A DNA stretch of 5,340 nucleotides from F1-20-MAGs016 sp046086245 (GCA_046086245.1 JBJSXB010000352.1:1-5340); one strand, 5' to 3'. Shown: positions 1 through 5,340, counted from the first letter of the stretch. Numbers and translations: made by a program. Notes: generated from the sequence alone by a model not told the origin.

Positions 1-44
1 TCGTCTCGAGCGGAGCGCTCAGCGAGCAGACGGTGGCGATCGCC
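1..44. other. Unassigned window edge
   Basis: These 44 bases lie between the window edge and the long hairpin. No start, stop or recognisable protein segment can be assigned on either strand. One plus-strand frame (from base 3) reads SSGALSEQTVAIAK and could be the tail of an upstream protein, but it runs straight into the hairpin without a stop, so I do not call it. The last ten bases (35-44) are a perfect palindrome, GGCGATCGCC, which abuts the hairpin arm directly. A small dyad, GAGCG-GAG-CGCTC, sits at 8-20. Confidence 0.4.
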
Positions 45-123
45 AAAAGGGGACGCAGCTCTTTTCCTGTCTCCATATCCGTTGATCATCCGCTCTGGTG
101 GGAAAAGAGCTGCGTCCCCTTTT
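45..123. repeat. Long perfect inverted repeat, REP-like palindromic element
   Basis: The left arm at 45-67 and the right arm at 101-123 are exact reverse complements over 23 bases, with a 33-nt loop at 68-100. Each arm is AAAA followed by GGGGACGCAGCTCTTTTCC, or its complement. The loop contains a TGATCA palindrome at 83-88. So long a perfect match is not chance. A mobile REP-type or miniature palindromic repeat, of the kind spread by REP-associated (IS200-like) tyrosine transposases, is the likeliest origin; that is inference, since no transposase is in the window. No second copy of the arm occurs elsewhere in these 5,340 bases. The element is AT-richer in places than its surroundings, which also suggests an insertion. 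Confidence 0.8.
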
Positions 124-124
124 T
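45..124 (-). terminator. Possible bidirectional terminator at the 3' end of glyS
   Basis: Read on the minus strand, the hairpin begins 1-2 nt after the glyS stop codon and its distal arm ends CGTCCCC followed by TTTT. Read on the plus strand it ends CCCC followed by TTTTT. A strong stem with a terminal U-run at the end of a gene is terminator-like in both directions. Most of the U-run is paired with the A-run of the other arm, and the loop is long, so it is not a textbook intrinsic terminator. The role is inferred from position and structure only. Confidence 0.4.
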
Positions 125-1784
125 AAAGCCGGTCGCGGAGCATGTCGGTCACCTCCTCGATCGGCACGCGGGCCTGCGCGAGCGAGTCGCGGTCGCGGAG
201 CGTGACGGTGCGGTCGGAGAGCGTCTGACCGTCGATCGTGAGGCACCAGGGCGTGCCCGCCTCGTCCTGCCTCGCGTAGCGGCGGCCGACCGATCCCTTC
301 TCGTCGTACATGCAGGGCATGTGACGCTTGAGTCTGCGATAGAGGTCGATCGCCACCTCCGGCATGCCATCCTTCTTCACGAGCGGCAGCACCGCCGCCT
401 TGAGCGGCGCGAGCCGCGGATGGAGCTTGAGCACCGTGCGGCTTCGCGGCTTGCCGTCCTCGTCGGGAACCTCGTCCTCGTGGTAGGCGTCGCAGAGGAA
501 TGCGAGCACGGCCCGATCGGCGCCCGCCGAGGGCTCGATGACATGGGGGACGTAGCGTTCGCGAGAGATGTCGTCGAAGTACGACAGGTCCTTGCCGCTG
601 CCGCGGTGCCGTGGCTTGCCGTCGGCGCCGCTCTCCACGACCAGTTGGCCGTCCCGTCGCACCAACTTCCCCTCCATGTGGCTGCGGAGATCGAAATCAC
701 CGCGGTGGGCGATCCCCTCGAGCTCGCCGAACTCACCGTCCACCAGGAATGGGAAGGCGTATTCGATGTCGGCGGTGCCGACGGAGTAGTGGGAAAGTTC
801 GTCGGCATCGTGCTCGCGCAGCCGGAGGCGACCCTCGGTGAGTCCCAGATCGAGATACCAGCGCCAGCGGCGGTCGCGCCAATAGCGGTACCATGCCGCG
901 GAGTCGTCGGGCCGGCAGAAGAACTCGATCTCCATCTGCTCGAACTCGCGCGACCGGAAGGTGAAATTCCGCGGTGTGATCTCGTTGCGAAAACTTTTGC
1001 CGATCTGCGCGATACCGAACGGCACCCGGACGCGCGATGTGTCGACGACGTTCTTGAAGTTCACGAAGATTCCCTGCGCGGTCTCCGGGCGGAGGAAGGC
1101 GCGGTCCTCGTCGCCACCCGCCAGCGCGCCGATCCGCGTTTCGAACATCAGGTTGAACTCGCGCGGGTCGGTCAGGCTCCCGGGGGCGGAGGCGTCGGGG
1201 CCGAGCACCTCGTCCCCGTTGGCCCGACCCGACGCCACCACGGCGGGGAGCGGCTCCAGACCGCCGGTCCACTCGATCTCGTCGACTTGTTTGGCACGGA
1301 GGCCGAAGAACTTCTGGGCCTTGGCGACCGTCGCCGGCAACGCCTCGTCCCCCGATTGGTCGGTGACCACGAATACCCGCTTGCCCCGGTGCCCCGCCCA
1401 CCGGCCATGGAGGTGGTCGTAGCGGTAGCGACGCTTCGACTCCCGGCAATCGATCATCCAGTCGTGGAACAGGTCGAAGTGCCCGGAGCACTTCCACACC
1501 TGCGGGTGCATGATGATCGTGCAGTCGAGCCCGGTCATTTCGTAGGGCGCCGGGGCACCGATCGGGGCGGCCAACTCGTCGTGGCCCGCGACCATGTCCC
1601 GCCACCAGCAGTCCTTGAGATTCCGCTTCAGCGCCACGCCCAGGGGACCGTAATCCCAAAAGCCGTTGAGTCCGCCGTAGATCTCGCTCGACTGGAAGAT
1701 GAAGCCGCGGCGCTTGGCGAGCGACACGATCTTGTCCATCCGCGACTGGTCGGACGGCCCTCCGGCCGTGGGCTGTGGGGGCAT
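123..1784 (-). CDS. glyS: Glycyl-tRNA synthetase, alpha2 (GlyQS) type
   Basis: Charges tRNA-Gly with glycine in the cytoplasm in an ATP-dependent reaction; class II synthetase of the single-chain dimeric type, not the alpha2-beta2 form. Counting from ATG at 1784 (553 residues), the N-terminal signature SSEIYGGLNGFWDYGPLG is at about 32-49, RPETAQGIFVNF at 232-243, motif 2 FRNEITPRN at 265-273 followed by EFEQMEIEFF at 280-289, and motif 3 EPSAGADR at 417-424. The C-terminal anticodon-binding domain covers roughly 449-553. Length is normal for the family. Start is uncertain: no Shine-Dalgarno is visible, and ATG at 1739 (MDKIVSLAKRRGF, 538 residues) matches the usual family N-terminus equally well. 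An in-frame TTG at 1892 would add a poorly conserved extension. The TAA stop (125-123) touches the palindromic element, but the C-terminus looks complete. It may be cotranscribed with comB upstream. Confidence 0.96.
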   Translation of the reverse strand: MPPQPTAGGPSDQSRMDKIVSLAKRRGFIFQSSEIYGGLNGFWDYGPLGVALKRNLKDCWWRDMVAGHDELAAPIGAPAPYEMTGLDCTIIMHPQVWKCSGHFDLFHDWMIDCRESKRRYRYDHLHGRWAGHRGKRVFVVTDQSGDEALPATVAKAQKFFGLRAKQVDEIEWTGGLEPLPAVVASGRANGDEVLGPDASAPGSLTDPREFNLMFETRIGALAGGDEDRAFLRPETAQGIFVNFKNVVDTSRVRVPFGIAQIGKSFRNEITPRNFTFRSREFEQMEIEFFCRPDDSAAWYRYWRDRRWRWYLDLGLTEGRLRLREHDADELSHYSVGTADIEYAFPFLVDGEFGELEGIAHRGDFDLRSHMEGKLVRRDGQLVVESGADGKPRHRGSGKDLSYFDDISRERYVPHVIEPSAGADRAVLAFLCDAYHEDEVPDEDGKPRSRTVLKLHPRLAPLKAAVLPLVKKDGMPEVAIDLYRRLKRHMPCMYDEKGSVGRRYARQDEAGTPWCLTIDGQTLSDRTVTLRDRDSLAQARVPIEEVTDMLRDRL

Positions 1785-1892
1785 GGCGGGAATGGGATCC
1801 AAAAGGGTCGGGCGTGGCGGTCGTATCCGGTCGCTTCCGGCGGGCCGAGTGTAGTGACCACCGTCGCCGACGGTCCACCGCATCCGCGGCAA
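1785..1892 (-). other. Intergenic leader between comB and glyS
   Basis: This 108-nt gap separates the comB stop from the preferred glyS start. It contains a perfect dyad at 1860-1874, ACCGTCG-C-CGACGGT (7-bp arms around one base). I see no convincing -35/-10 pair, no T-box-like leader and no Shine-Dalgarno before either glyS start candidate. Whether glyS has its own promoter here or is read from comB cannot be decided from the sequence. Confidence 0.5.
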
Positions 1893-2651
1893 TCAGGGCC
1901 CGCGGGGGACGAGGCGACCCCCTTCCAGCACCGGCACGAGCGTGACGCTGTCGACCAGTGCGGCGGCGCGCAGGTCGCGCTCCATGCCGAGCGCGAGGAG
2001 GTTCGCGCCGCCGGGCGTGGTGCGGAAAGCCGCCGTCAACGCGTGCCCCGTGTCGCCACCGGCGGACACGTCACGGAACGAGGCGAGGGCGGCGGCCGCG
2101 TCGGCGTCGAGCCGGCCCGCCGAGTGCCCGGCAGCGTCGAGGATGGCACCCGCCCCGAGCATGTCCTCGCCGCTGGCGCGGCCGTCGGTCCCGGCGCAGA
2201 CGAGGTGGACTGCGCGGATTCCCCGATCGAGCGCGGTGCGCCGGACGAATCGGGCCACCGCCCGGCGATTGACGATCGCCCCGACGACGACGATCGTCGC
2301 GGTGTGGCAGGCCTCGAGGGCGGCCGTCCCGTTGGTGGTGGTGAGGACGATCACGCGTCCGGCCACCCGCGCCGCGGTGTACTCGAGGGGGGAGTTGCCG
2401 AGATCGAAGCCGGCGGGCGGTGTGCCGCCCCGTTCACCACCGAGCAGGGTACCGGCCGGAAGGCGGTCACGGGTGCGTCGGGCCGCATCGACCGTGGGAG
2501 TGGGGACGATGGCGGCCGCCCCGGCGGCGAGGGCGACGGCGATCGTCGTGCTGGCACGCAGCACGTCGATCACGACGGCGATCCCTCCCGCGATCGCCGC
2601 GGCCTGCATACCATGCGGTGTGGGATGGCAAGACCAGTGCAGATCGGCCAC
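1893..2651 (-). CDS. comB: 2-phosphosulfolactate phosphatase family protein (ComB-like)
   Basis: ComB is a Mg2+-dependent phosphatase that turns 2-phosphosulfolactate into sulfolactate, the second step of coenzyme M synthesis in methanogens. Bacterial homologues are common, but their substrate is not established. Counting from GTG at 2651 (252 residues), family blocks appear in order: VVIDVLRASTT (about 26-36), LLGGERGG (69-76), GFDLGNSPLEYT (81-92), LTTTNGTAAL (103-112) and CAGTDGRASGEDMLGAGAI (152-170). The start is chosen because family N-termini begin about 25-30 residues before the DVLRA block. Alternatives are GTG 2660, GTG 2690 and ATG 2609. The open frame continues to ATG 2759, but that would overlap conserved ubiE sequence and is unlikely. 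No other coenzyme M genes are present, so a role in coenzyme M synthesis is not supported here. It lies upstream of glyS on the same strand. Confidence 0.9.
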   Translation of the reverse strand: MADLHWSCHPTPHGMQAAAIAGGIAVVIDVLRASTTIAVALAAGAAAIVPTPTVDAARRTRDRLPAGTLLGGERGGTPPAGFDLGNSPLEYTAARVAGRVIVLTTTNGTAALEACHTATIVVVGAIVNRRAVARFVRRTALDRGIRAVHLVCAGTDGRASGEDMLGAGAILDAAGHSAGRLDADAAAALASFRDVSAGGDTGHALTAAFRTTPGGANLLALGMERDLRAAALVDSVTLVPVLEGGRLVPRGP

Positions 2652-2676
2652 GGGCGGCACAGCGGGGAAACGCGAC

Positions 2677-3447
2677 GTGAAAGGGGCCACGATAGTCGAG
2701 TCCGGACCGACGGGCCAACGGGGGGCCGTCGACAAGAGCGGCGGCCGCGTGCGGGGCATGTTCGCGGAAATCGCGCCACGCTACGACCTGGTCAACCGGC
2801 TGCTGTCGGGCGGAATCGACGTGTCGTGGAGGAGGACGACCGTCCGGCGGGCGCCGCCGCCACCCCCTGGAGGTGCGATGCTCGATCTGTGCACCGGCAC
2901 CGGAGACTTGGCGCTGGCCTACGCGGCGGCCGCGGCACCCGGGGTACGGATCGTCGCCAGCGATTTCTGTGCGCCGATGCTGAACCGCGGAGAAGCGAAG
3001 GCGGCCCGCAGCGGCCGGCGGATCGAATGGGTCGAGGCCGACGCGATGGCCCTTCCCTTCCCGGCCGCCGCGTTCGATCTGGTGACCGTCGCGTTCGGGC
3101 TGCGGAACATCGCCGACACCTCCGCCGGTCTGCGGGAGATGGCGCGGGTCTGTCGGCCCGGTGGCACCCTGGCGATCCTCGAGTTCTCGTTGCCTGCCAA
3201 TCCGCTGGTGCGCAGCGGATACCTCTGGTATTTCCGCCACGTGCTTCCCGCGATCGGGAACGCCGTGGCGAGGAATCGATCGAGCGCCTACACCTACCTC
3301 AACCAGAGCGTCGAGGCCTTTCCCTCGGGCCAGGCGCTCGTGCGGCTCGTCCGCGACGCCGGCTTCGACGCCGTCGAACAGGTGCCCCTCACCTTCGGCA
3401 TCGCGACGTTGACGGTGGCGAAGCGGGCCCCGGACAGGGTGGCCTGA
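2677..3447 (+). CDS. ubiE: Demethylmenaquinone C-methyltransferase (UbiE/MenG family)
   Basis: SAM-dependent methyltransferase that adds the ring methyl group in the last step of menaquinone (or ubiquinone) synthesis; with futalosine-pathway neighbours, demethylmenaquinone is the likely substrate (MenG role). From GTG at 2677 it has 256 residues, normal for the family. The N-terminal block VDKSGGRVRGMFAEIAPRYD (18-37) leads into the first UbiE signature YDLVNRLLSGGIDVSW (36-51). SAM-binding motif I is LDLCTGTGDLAL (69-80), followed by AFGLRNIAD (139-147), the second signature RVCRPGGTLAILEFS (157-171) and SSAYTYLNQSVEAFPSG (202-218). The GTG start is the only reasonable in-frame codon upstream of the conserved VDKSG block; GTG 2749 or ATG 2758 would cut into it. 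A GGGGA run about 8 nt upstream (2664-2668) is a weak ribosome site. First gene of a plus-strand cluster, divergent from comB, with ubiX 4 nt downstream. Confidence 0.95.
   Translation: MKGATIVESGPTGQRGAVDKSGGRVRGMFAEIAPRYDLVNRLLSGGIDVSWRRTTVRRAPPPPPGGAMLDLCTGTGDLALAYAAAAAPGVRIVASDFCAPMLNRGEAKAARSGRRIEWVEADAMALPFPAAAFDLVTVAFGLRNIADTSAGLREMARVCRPGGTLAILEFSLPANPLVRSGYLWYFRHVLPAIGNAVARNRSSAYTYLNQSVEAFPSGQALVRLVRDAGFDAVEQVPLTFGIATLTVAKRAPDRVA
2689..2718 (-). promoter_or_regulatory. Candidate sigma70-type promoter for comB
   Basis: On the minus strand, TTGGCC (2718-2713) and TATCGT (2694-2689) are separated by 18 nt. Each matches four of six consensus bases. Transcription would start near 2682, leaving a leader of about 30 nt before the proposed GTG start at 2651. 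The site lies inside the 5' coding part of the divergent ubiE. With partial matches in GC-rich DNA this is weak evidence; I include it because the position fits and almost no non-coding space is available. Confidence 0.22.
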
Positions 3448-3451
3448 CGCC

Positions 3452-4066
3452 ATGATCCCTGCCGCCTTGCCGATCGTCGTGGCGATCACCGGCGCGTCCG
3501 GAGCGCCGTATGCCGTACGTCTGGTGGAGACGCTTCTCGCCGCCGGGTGCGACCTCCATCTGACGGTCAGTCCCTCCGGTCGCACGGTGCTGGCCACGGA
3601 GACCGACCGTCTGGTCGATCTGGATCGCTTCGACGTCGGGGCCTTGCTGGGCCGATCGCCCCCGCTCGCCGGCCGCTGCACCTATCATCACCATCAAAAC
3701 TTGATGGCGCCGATCGCCAGCGGCAGTTTCCTCACGGCGGCAATGGTCATTTGCCCGTGCAGCGGCAGCACGCTGTCCGCCGTCGCACATTCGATGGGCC
3801 AAAATCTCATCCACCGCGCGGCCGAGGTCCACCTCAAGGAACGGCGGCGTCTGGTGGTGGTGCCACGCGAAACCCCGTTGTCTCTGCCGCACATGCGGGC
3901 GATGCAGGCGATCCATGAAGCGGGAGCCGTCGTCCTGCCCGCGGCCCCCGGCTTCTACCACGGCGCGTCCTCGGTCGCCGACCTCGTCGATTTCATCGTG
4001 GCGCGGATCTGCGACCAACTGGGTGTCCGCAACGATTTGGTGCGCCGTTGGGGGGAGGCGACCTGA
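3452..4066 (+). CDS. ubiX: Flavin prenyltransferase (UbiX/MqnM-like)
   Basis: UbiX transfers a dimethylallyl group to FMN to make prenylated FMN, the cofactor of UbiD-family decarboxylases. In futalosine-type menaquinone synthesis the UbiX/UbiD pair (MqnM/MqnL) removes the naphthoate carboxyl group. The 204-residue protein is full length. The FMN-binding GASG is at 14-17, ASGSF at 89-93, ICPCSGSTLSAVAH at 100-113, RAAEVHLKE at 122-130, VPRETPL at 137-143 and PGFYH at 166-170; these include the Arg, Lys and Tyr residues typical of the family active site. A histidine-rich YHHHQN (78-83) precedes the ASGSF block. The start ATG is 4 nt after the ubiE stop with only a weak AGGGTGG upstream, so translation is probably coupled. 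The stop shares one base with the ubiA start. The expected UbiD partner is not in the window. Confidence 0.96.
   Translation: MIPAALPIVVAITGASGAPYAVRLVETLLAAGCDLHLTVSPSGRTVLATETDRLVDLDRFDVGALLGRSPPLAGRCTYHHHQNLMAPIASGSFLTAAMVICPCSGSTLSAVAHSMGQNLIHRAAEVHLKERRRLVVVPRETPLSLPHMRAMQAIHEAGAVVLPAAPGFYHGASSVADLVDFIVARICDQLGVRNDLVRRWGEAT
4051..4058 (+). promoter_or_regulatory. Strong ribosome binding site that sets the ubiA start
   Basis: GGGGGAGG lies inside the 3' end of ubiX, 7 nt before ATG 4066. It is among the clearest Shine-Dalgarno sequences in the window and supports ATG 4066 over the in-frame TTG at 4048, which lies upstream of it. Confidence 0.8.
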
Positions 4067-5019
4067 TGGCCAGTGGCACCACATCTCGAGCGGTGGCGAA
4101 CGGGAGCCGGCCGGCGGGCCGATGGCGCACCTACCTGGAGTTGGTGCGATTCAGCCACACCGTCTTCGCACTGCCGTTCGCGGTGATCGCCGCATTGGTC
4201 GCGGCTCGACGGCTGTTCGACGCCGGCAGCGAACCAGCCGGTGGTTGGGCCGTCCCGGCGGTGGGAATCCTGATCTGCATGGTGGCGGCGCGCACGGCGG
4301 CGATGGCCTTCAACCGGCTGGTCGATCGCGGGATCGACGCCGCCAACCCGCGGACGGCGTCACGGCACCTGCCGCGGGGCGACGTCGGTGCCGGAGAGGT
4401 GTTGGGACTGGTCGCGGCCAGTGGCGCCGCCTTCGTGGCGGCGACGCTCCTGTTCCTACCCAACTGGTTACCCCTGGTGCTGTCCGTCCCGGTGCTCGCC
4501 TGGCTGCTGGGATACAGCTACGCAAAACGGTTCACGGTGCTCGCCCACGTCTGGCTCGGCGCCGCCCTCGGGCTGGCTCCCGTCGCCGCGTGGATCGCCC
4601 TCCGTGGCGACATCGTCCTCACGGCACCGGGCGACATCCTTCCCGCGGCGGCGTTGGGTGCCGCGGTCGCGACGTGGGTGGCCGGTTTCGACATCATCTA
4701 CGCCTGTCAGGACGCCGGCTTCGACGCGGCGCACGGCCTGCGGAGCATCCCCGCCCGGGTCGGCGTCCCCAGGGCGCTGGCCGTGTCGAAGGGACTTCAC
4801 GCGACGGCGCTGGCACTGTTGGCCTCCCTGCCTCGTTTCATCCCCGAATTGGGCTGGATCTACTGGGTCGCCCTGGGCGCCATCGCCGCACTGCTCGTCT
4901 GGGAGCACTCCTTGGTGAGCGCCGACGACCTGTCACGCGTCAATCAGGCATTCTTCACCGCCAATGCCGTCATCGGCGTGGTGCTCTTGGCGGCGATCGC
5001 GGCCGACCTCGTCTGGTAG
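4066..5019 (+). CDS. ubiA: UbiA-family membrane prenyltransferase (MqnP-like)
   Basis: Integral membrane enzyme that attaches a polyprenyl chain to an aromatic acid. Beside mqnE-, ubiX- and ubiE-type genes the likely role is that of MqnP, prenylating the naphthoate intermediate of the futalosine menaquinone route. From ATG 4066 it has 317 residues. The first Asp-rich motif is NRLVDRGID (83-91; Asn83, Asp87, Asp91), followed by NPRTASR (94-100). The second is DIIYACQDAGFD (209-220; Asp209, Asp216, Asp220), followed by GLRSIPARVG (224-233). These are the Mg2+-diphosphate binding sites. About eight or nine hydrophobic segments are visible, for example near 32-50, 64-80, 110-130, 135-151, 160-178, 192-208, 262-280 and 298-316. 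ATG overlaps the ubiX stop by one base (TGATG), implying translational coupling. 4-hydroxybenzoate prenyltransferase is the alternative, but the neighbours argue for the menaquinone route. Confidence 0.94.
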   Translation: MASGTTSRAVANGSRPAGRWRTYLELVRFSHTVFALPFAVIAALVAARRLFDAGSEPAGGWAVPAVGILICMVAARTAAMAFNRLVDRGIDAANPRTASRHLPRGDVGAGEVLGLVAASGAAFVAATLLFLPNWLPLVLSVPVLAWLLGYSYAKRFTVLAHVWLGAALGLAPVAAWIALRGDIVLTAPGDILPAAALGAAVATWVAGFDIIYACQDAGFDAAHGLRSIPARVGVPRALAVSKGLHATALALLASLPRFIPELGWIYWVALGAIAALLVWEHSLVSADDLSRVNQAFFTANAVIGVVLLAAIAADLVW

Positions 5020-5141
5020 GGCTTCGGCCACGCGGGCGACGGCTGGCGTCCCGGCTCCGTGGGGTCGTTTCCCGCCGGAAAACCCCCGCTCGCTGGGGTG
5101 CCGCCGGGAGCGGTTGCGGAATCCGTCCGCCTGCGGTTTCT

Positions 5142-5164
5142 CTGGTGGGCCCAGCACCCGCCAG
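5142..5164 (+). other. Hairpin just upstream of the mqnE ribosome site
   Basis: CTGGTGGG (5142-5149) pairs with CCCGCCAG (5157-5164) with one G-U wobble, leaving a 7-nt loop. The stem ends 6 nt before the AGGA at 5171 that serves the mqnE start. No T-run follows. It may be a leader structure or mRNA-processing signal, or chance in GC-rich DNA. Confidence 0.3.
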
Positions 5165-5170
5165 CCATGC

Positions 5171-5174
5171 AGGA
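5171..5174 (+). promoter_or_regulatory. Ribosome binding site deciding the mqnE start
   Basis: AGGA lies 7 nt before ATG 5182. The earlier in-frame ATG at 5167 has no Shine-Dalgarno upstream and contains this motif within its own codons, so ATG 5182 is the better start. Confidence 0.55.
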
Positions 5175-5181
5175 ACACCCG

Positions 5182-5340
5182 ATGATCCGTGCCGTCGTTC
5201 CCCATTTCGATCATGACGCGTTCGACCGGATCCGCGACAAGGTGGTGGGAGGCGAACGCCTCGACGCCACCGAGAGCGAGTTGCTCTGGGATGAACGGAT
5301 CGATCTGCACCGTCTCGGTGAACTGGCGAATCTGGTCCGC
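5182..5340 (+). CDS. mqnE: Probable aminofutalosine synthase MqnE, N-terminal fragment
   Basis: Only the first 53 codons are present; the window ends inside the gene. The N-terminus has the form seen before the radical SAM barrel of MqnE/MqnC-type proteins: DAFDRIRDKVVGGERLDA (about residues 12-29), then a short acidic helix, and DLHRLGELANLVR (41-53), which resembles the LGELANLVRE block preceding the cluster-binding domain of MqnE. MqnE joins a chorismate-derived enol ether to adenosine to form aminofutalosine at the start of the futalosine menaquinone route. The diagnostic CxxxCxxC motif lies beyond the window, so MqnC or another radical SAM relative cannot be excluded. The start is ATG 5182 with AGGA 7 nt upstream; ATG 5167 would add five residues. 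It is the same strand as ubiA after a 162-nt gap, so it may belong to the same transcription unit. Confidence 0.82.
   Translation, partial: MIRAVVPHFDHDAFDRIRDKVVGGERLDATESELLWDERIDLHRLGELANLVR

Larger units (their letters stand above)
5020..5181 (+). other. Gap between ubiA and mqnE
   Basis: This 162-nt stretch has no gene I can support. It holds several small dyads: CCGCTC (5086-5091) with GAGCGG (5108-5113); GCGGA-ATCCG-TCCGC (5116-5130); and an 8-bp hairpin at 5142-5164. None is followed by a T-run, so no intrinsic terminator is evident and read-through from ubiA is possible. No convincing promoter is seen. Confidence 0.5.

Noticed and set aside
45..123. The long inverted repeat considered as a CRISPR unit, phage attachment site or RNA gene.
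   Set aside because: There is no second copy or regular spacing, no integrase, and no tRNA-like fold; a REP-like palindrome or terminator explains it better.
1785..1892. N-terminal extension of glyS to the TTG at 1892, next to the comB stop.
   Set aside because: The additional 36 residues precede the usual family N-terminus, are Pro/Arg-rich and unrecognisable, and would start on a weak TTG codon.
2586..2614. TACCAT at 2609-2614 as a -10 box for ubiE.
   Set aside because: It matches only four of six bases and has no -35-like hexamer at suitable spacing.
1942..2676. Upstream extension of the ubiE frame giving a 501-residue protein.
   Set aside because: The first 245 residues are the antisense shadow of comB; UbiE/MenG proteins normally have about 230-260 residues, matching the GTG 2677 start.
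2652..2759. comB starting at ATG 2759.
   Set aside because: The extension overlaps the 5' part of ubiE, which encodes the conserved VDKSG block, and exceeds the usual ComB N-terminus by about 36 residues.
33..3455. A very long open plus-strand frame of 1,140 codons running antisense to glyS and comB and into ubiE.
   Set aside because: It is codon-in-phase with the reverse complement of glyS and comB, so a stop would require TTA, CTA or TCA codons in those genes, which are rare at this GC content. Its translation is Arg/Gly/Val-rich with no recognisable domain, while the opposite strand encodes clear conserved proteins.
2467..3681. Long minus-strand open frame of 404 codons across ubiE.
   Set aside because: It is Arg-rich without recognisable motifs and lies opposite ubiE, whose motifs are intact; a GC-rich shadow.
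3915..5216. Plus-strand open frame of 433 codons overlapping ubiX, ubiA and the following gap.
   Set aside because: Arg/Gly/Pro-rich translation without motifs, out of frame with UbiX and UbiA, which have clear active-site motifs and a strong ribosome site.
4933..5310. Minus-strand open frame of 125 codons over the ubiA-mqnE gap.
   Set aside because: It overlaps the ubiA 3' end and the mqnE 5' end, has no recognisable domain and no ribosome site; the plus-strand MqnE-like reading fits better.

Overview
The window is very GC-rich, and most third codon positions are G or C. It carries five complete genes and the start of a sixth. The combination suggests a bacterium of the Planctomycetes/PVC type: a bacterial ComB, an alpha2-type glycyl-tRNA synthetase, and a menaquinone cluster of the futalosine (Mqn) type holding UbiE-, UbiX- and UbiA-like proteins next to a probable MqnE. 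This assignment rests on recalled protein similarity and gene order, not on a database search.

Layout. Positions 1-44 hold no gene that can be called. Positions 45-123 form a long perfect hairpin (23-bp arms, 33-nt loop) that resembles a REP-type palindromic element and could act as a bidirectional terminator. Next come two minus-strand genes: glyS (stop at 123, start near 1784), whose stop codon touches the hairpin, and comB (1893 to about 2651), a 2-phosphosulfolactate phosphatase homologue. About 25 bp separates the proposed start of comB from the start of the divergent plus-strand cluster. That cluster is ubiE/menG (2677-3447), ubiX (3452-4066), ubiA (4066-5019) and, after a 162-nt gap, the 5' end of a probable mqnE (from 5182, cut off by the window end).

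How the genes work together. MqnE would make aminofutalosine early in the menaquinone route. The UbiA-like enzyme (MqnP role) would prenylate the naphthoate intermediate at the membrane. UbiX would supply prenylated FMN to a UbiD-family decarboxylase that is not in this window. The UbiE/MenG methyltransferase would add the final C-methyl group. The tight spacing of ubiE-ubiX-ubiA (4-nt gap, then a 1-nt TGATG overlap) points to one transcript. glyS is housekeeping translation. The bacterial role of comB is not settled.

I see no CRISPR array, tRNA, rRNA, transposase gene or defence system. Apart from the hairpin this is an ordinary housekeeping region. The points most worth a second look are the hairpin at the glyS stop, the very compact divergent comB/ubiE start region, and the leader of mqnE.
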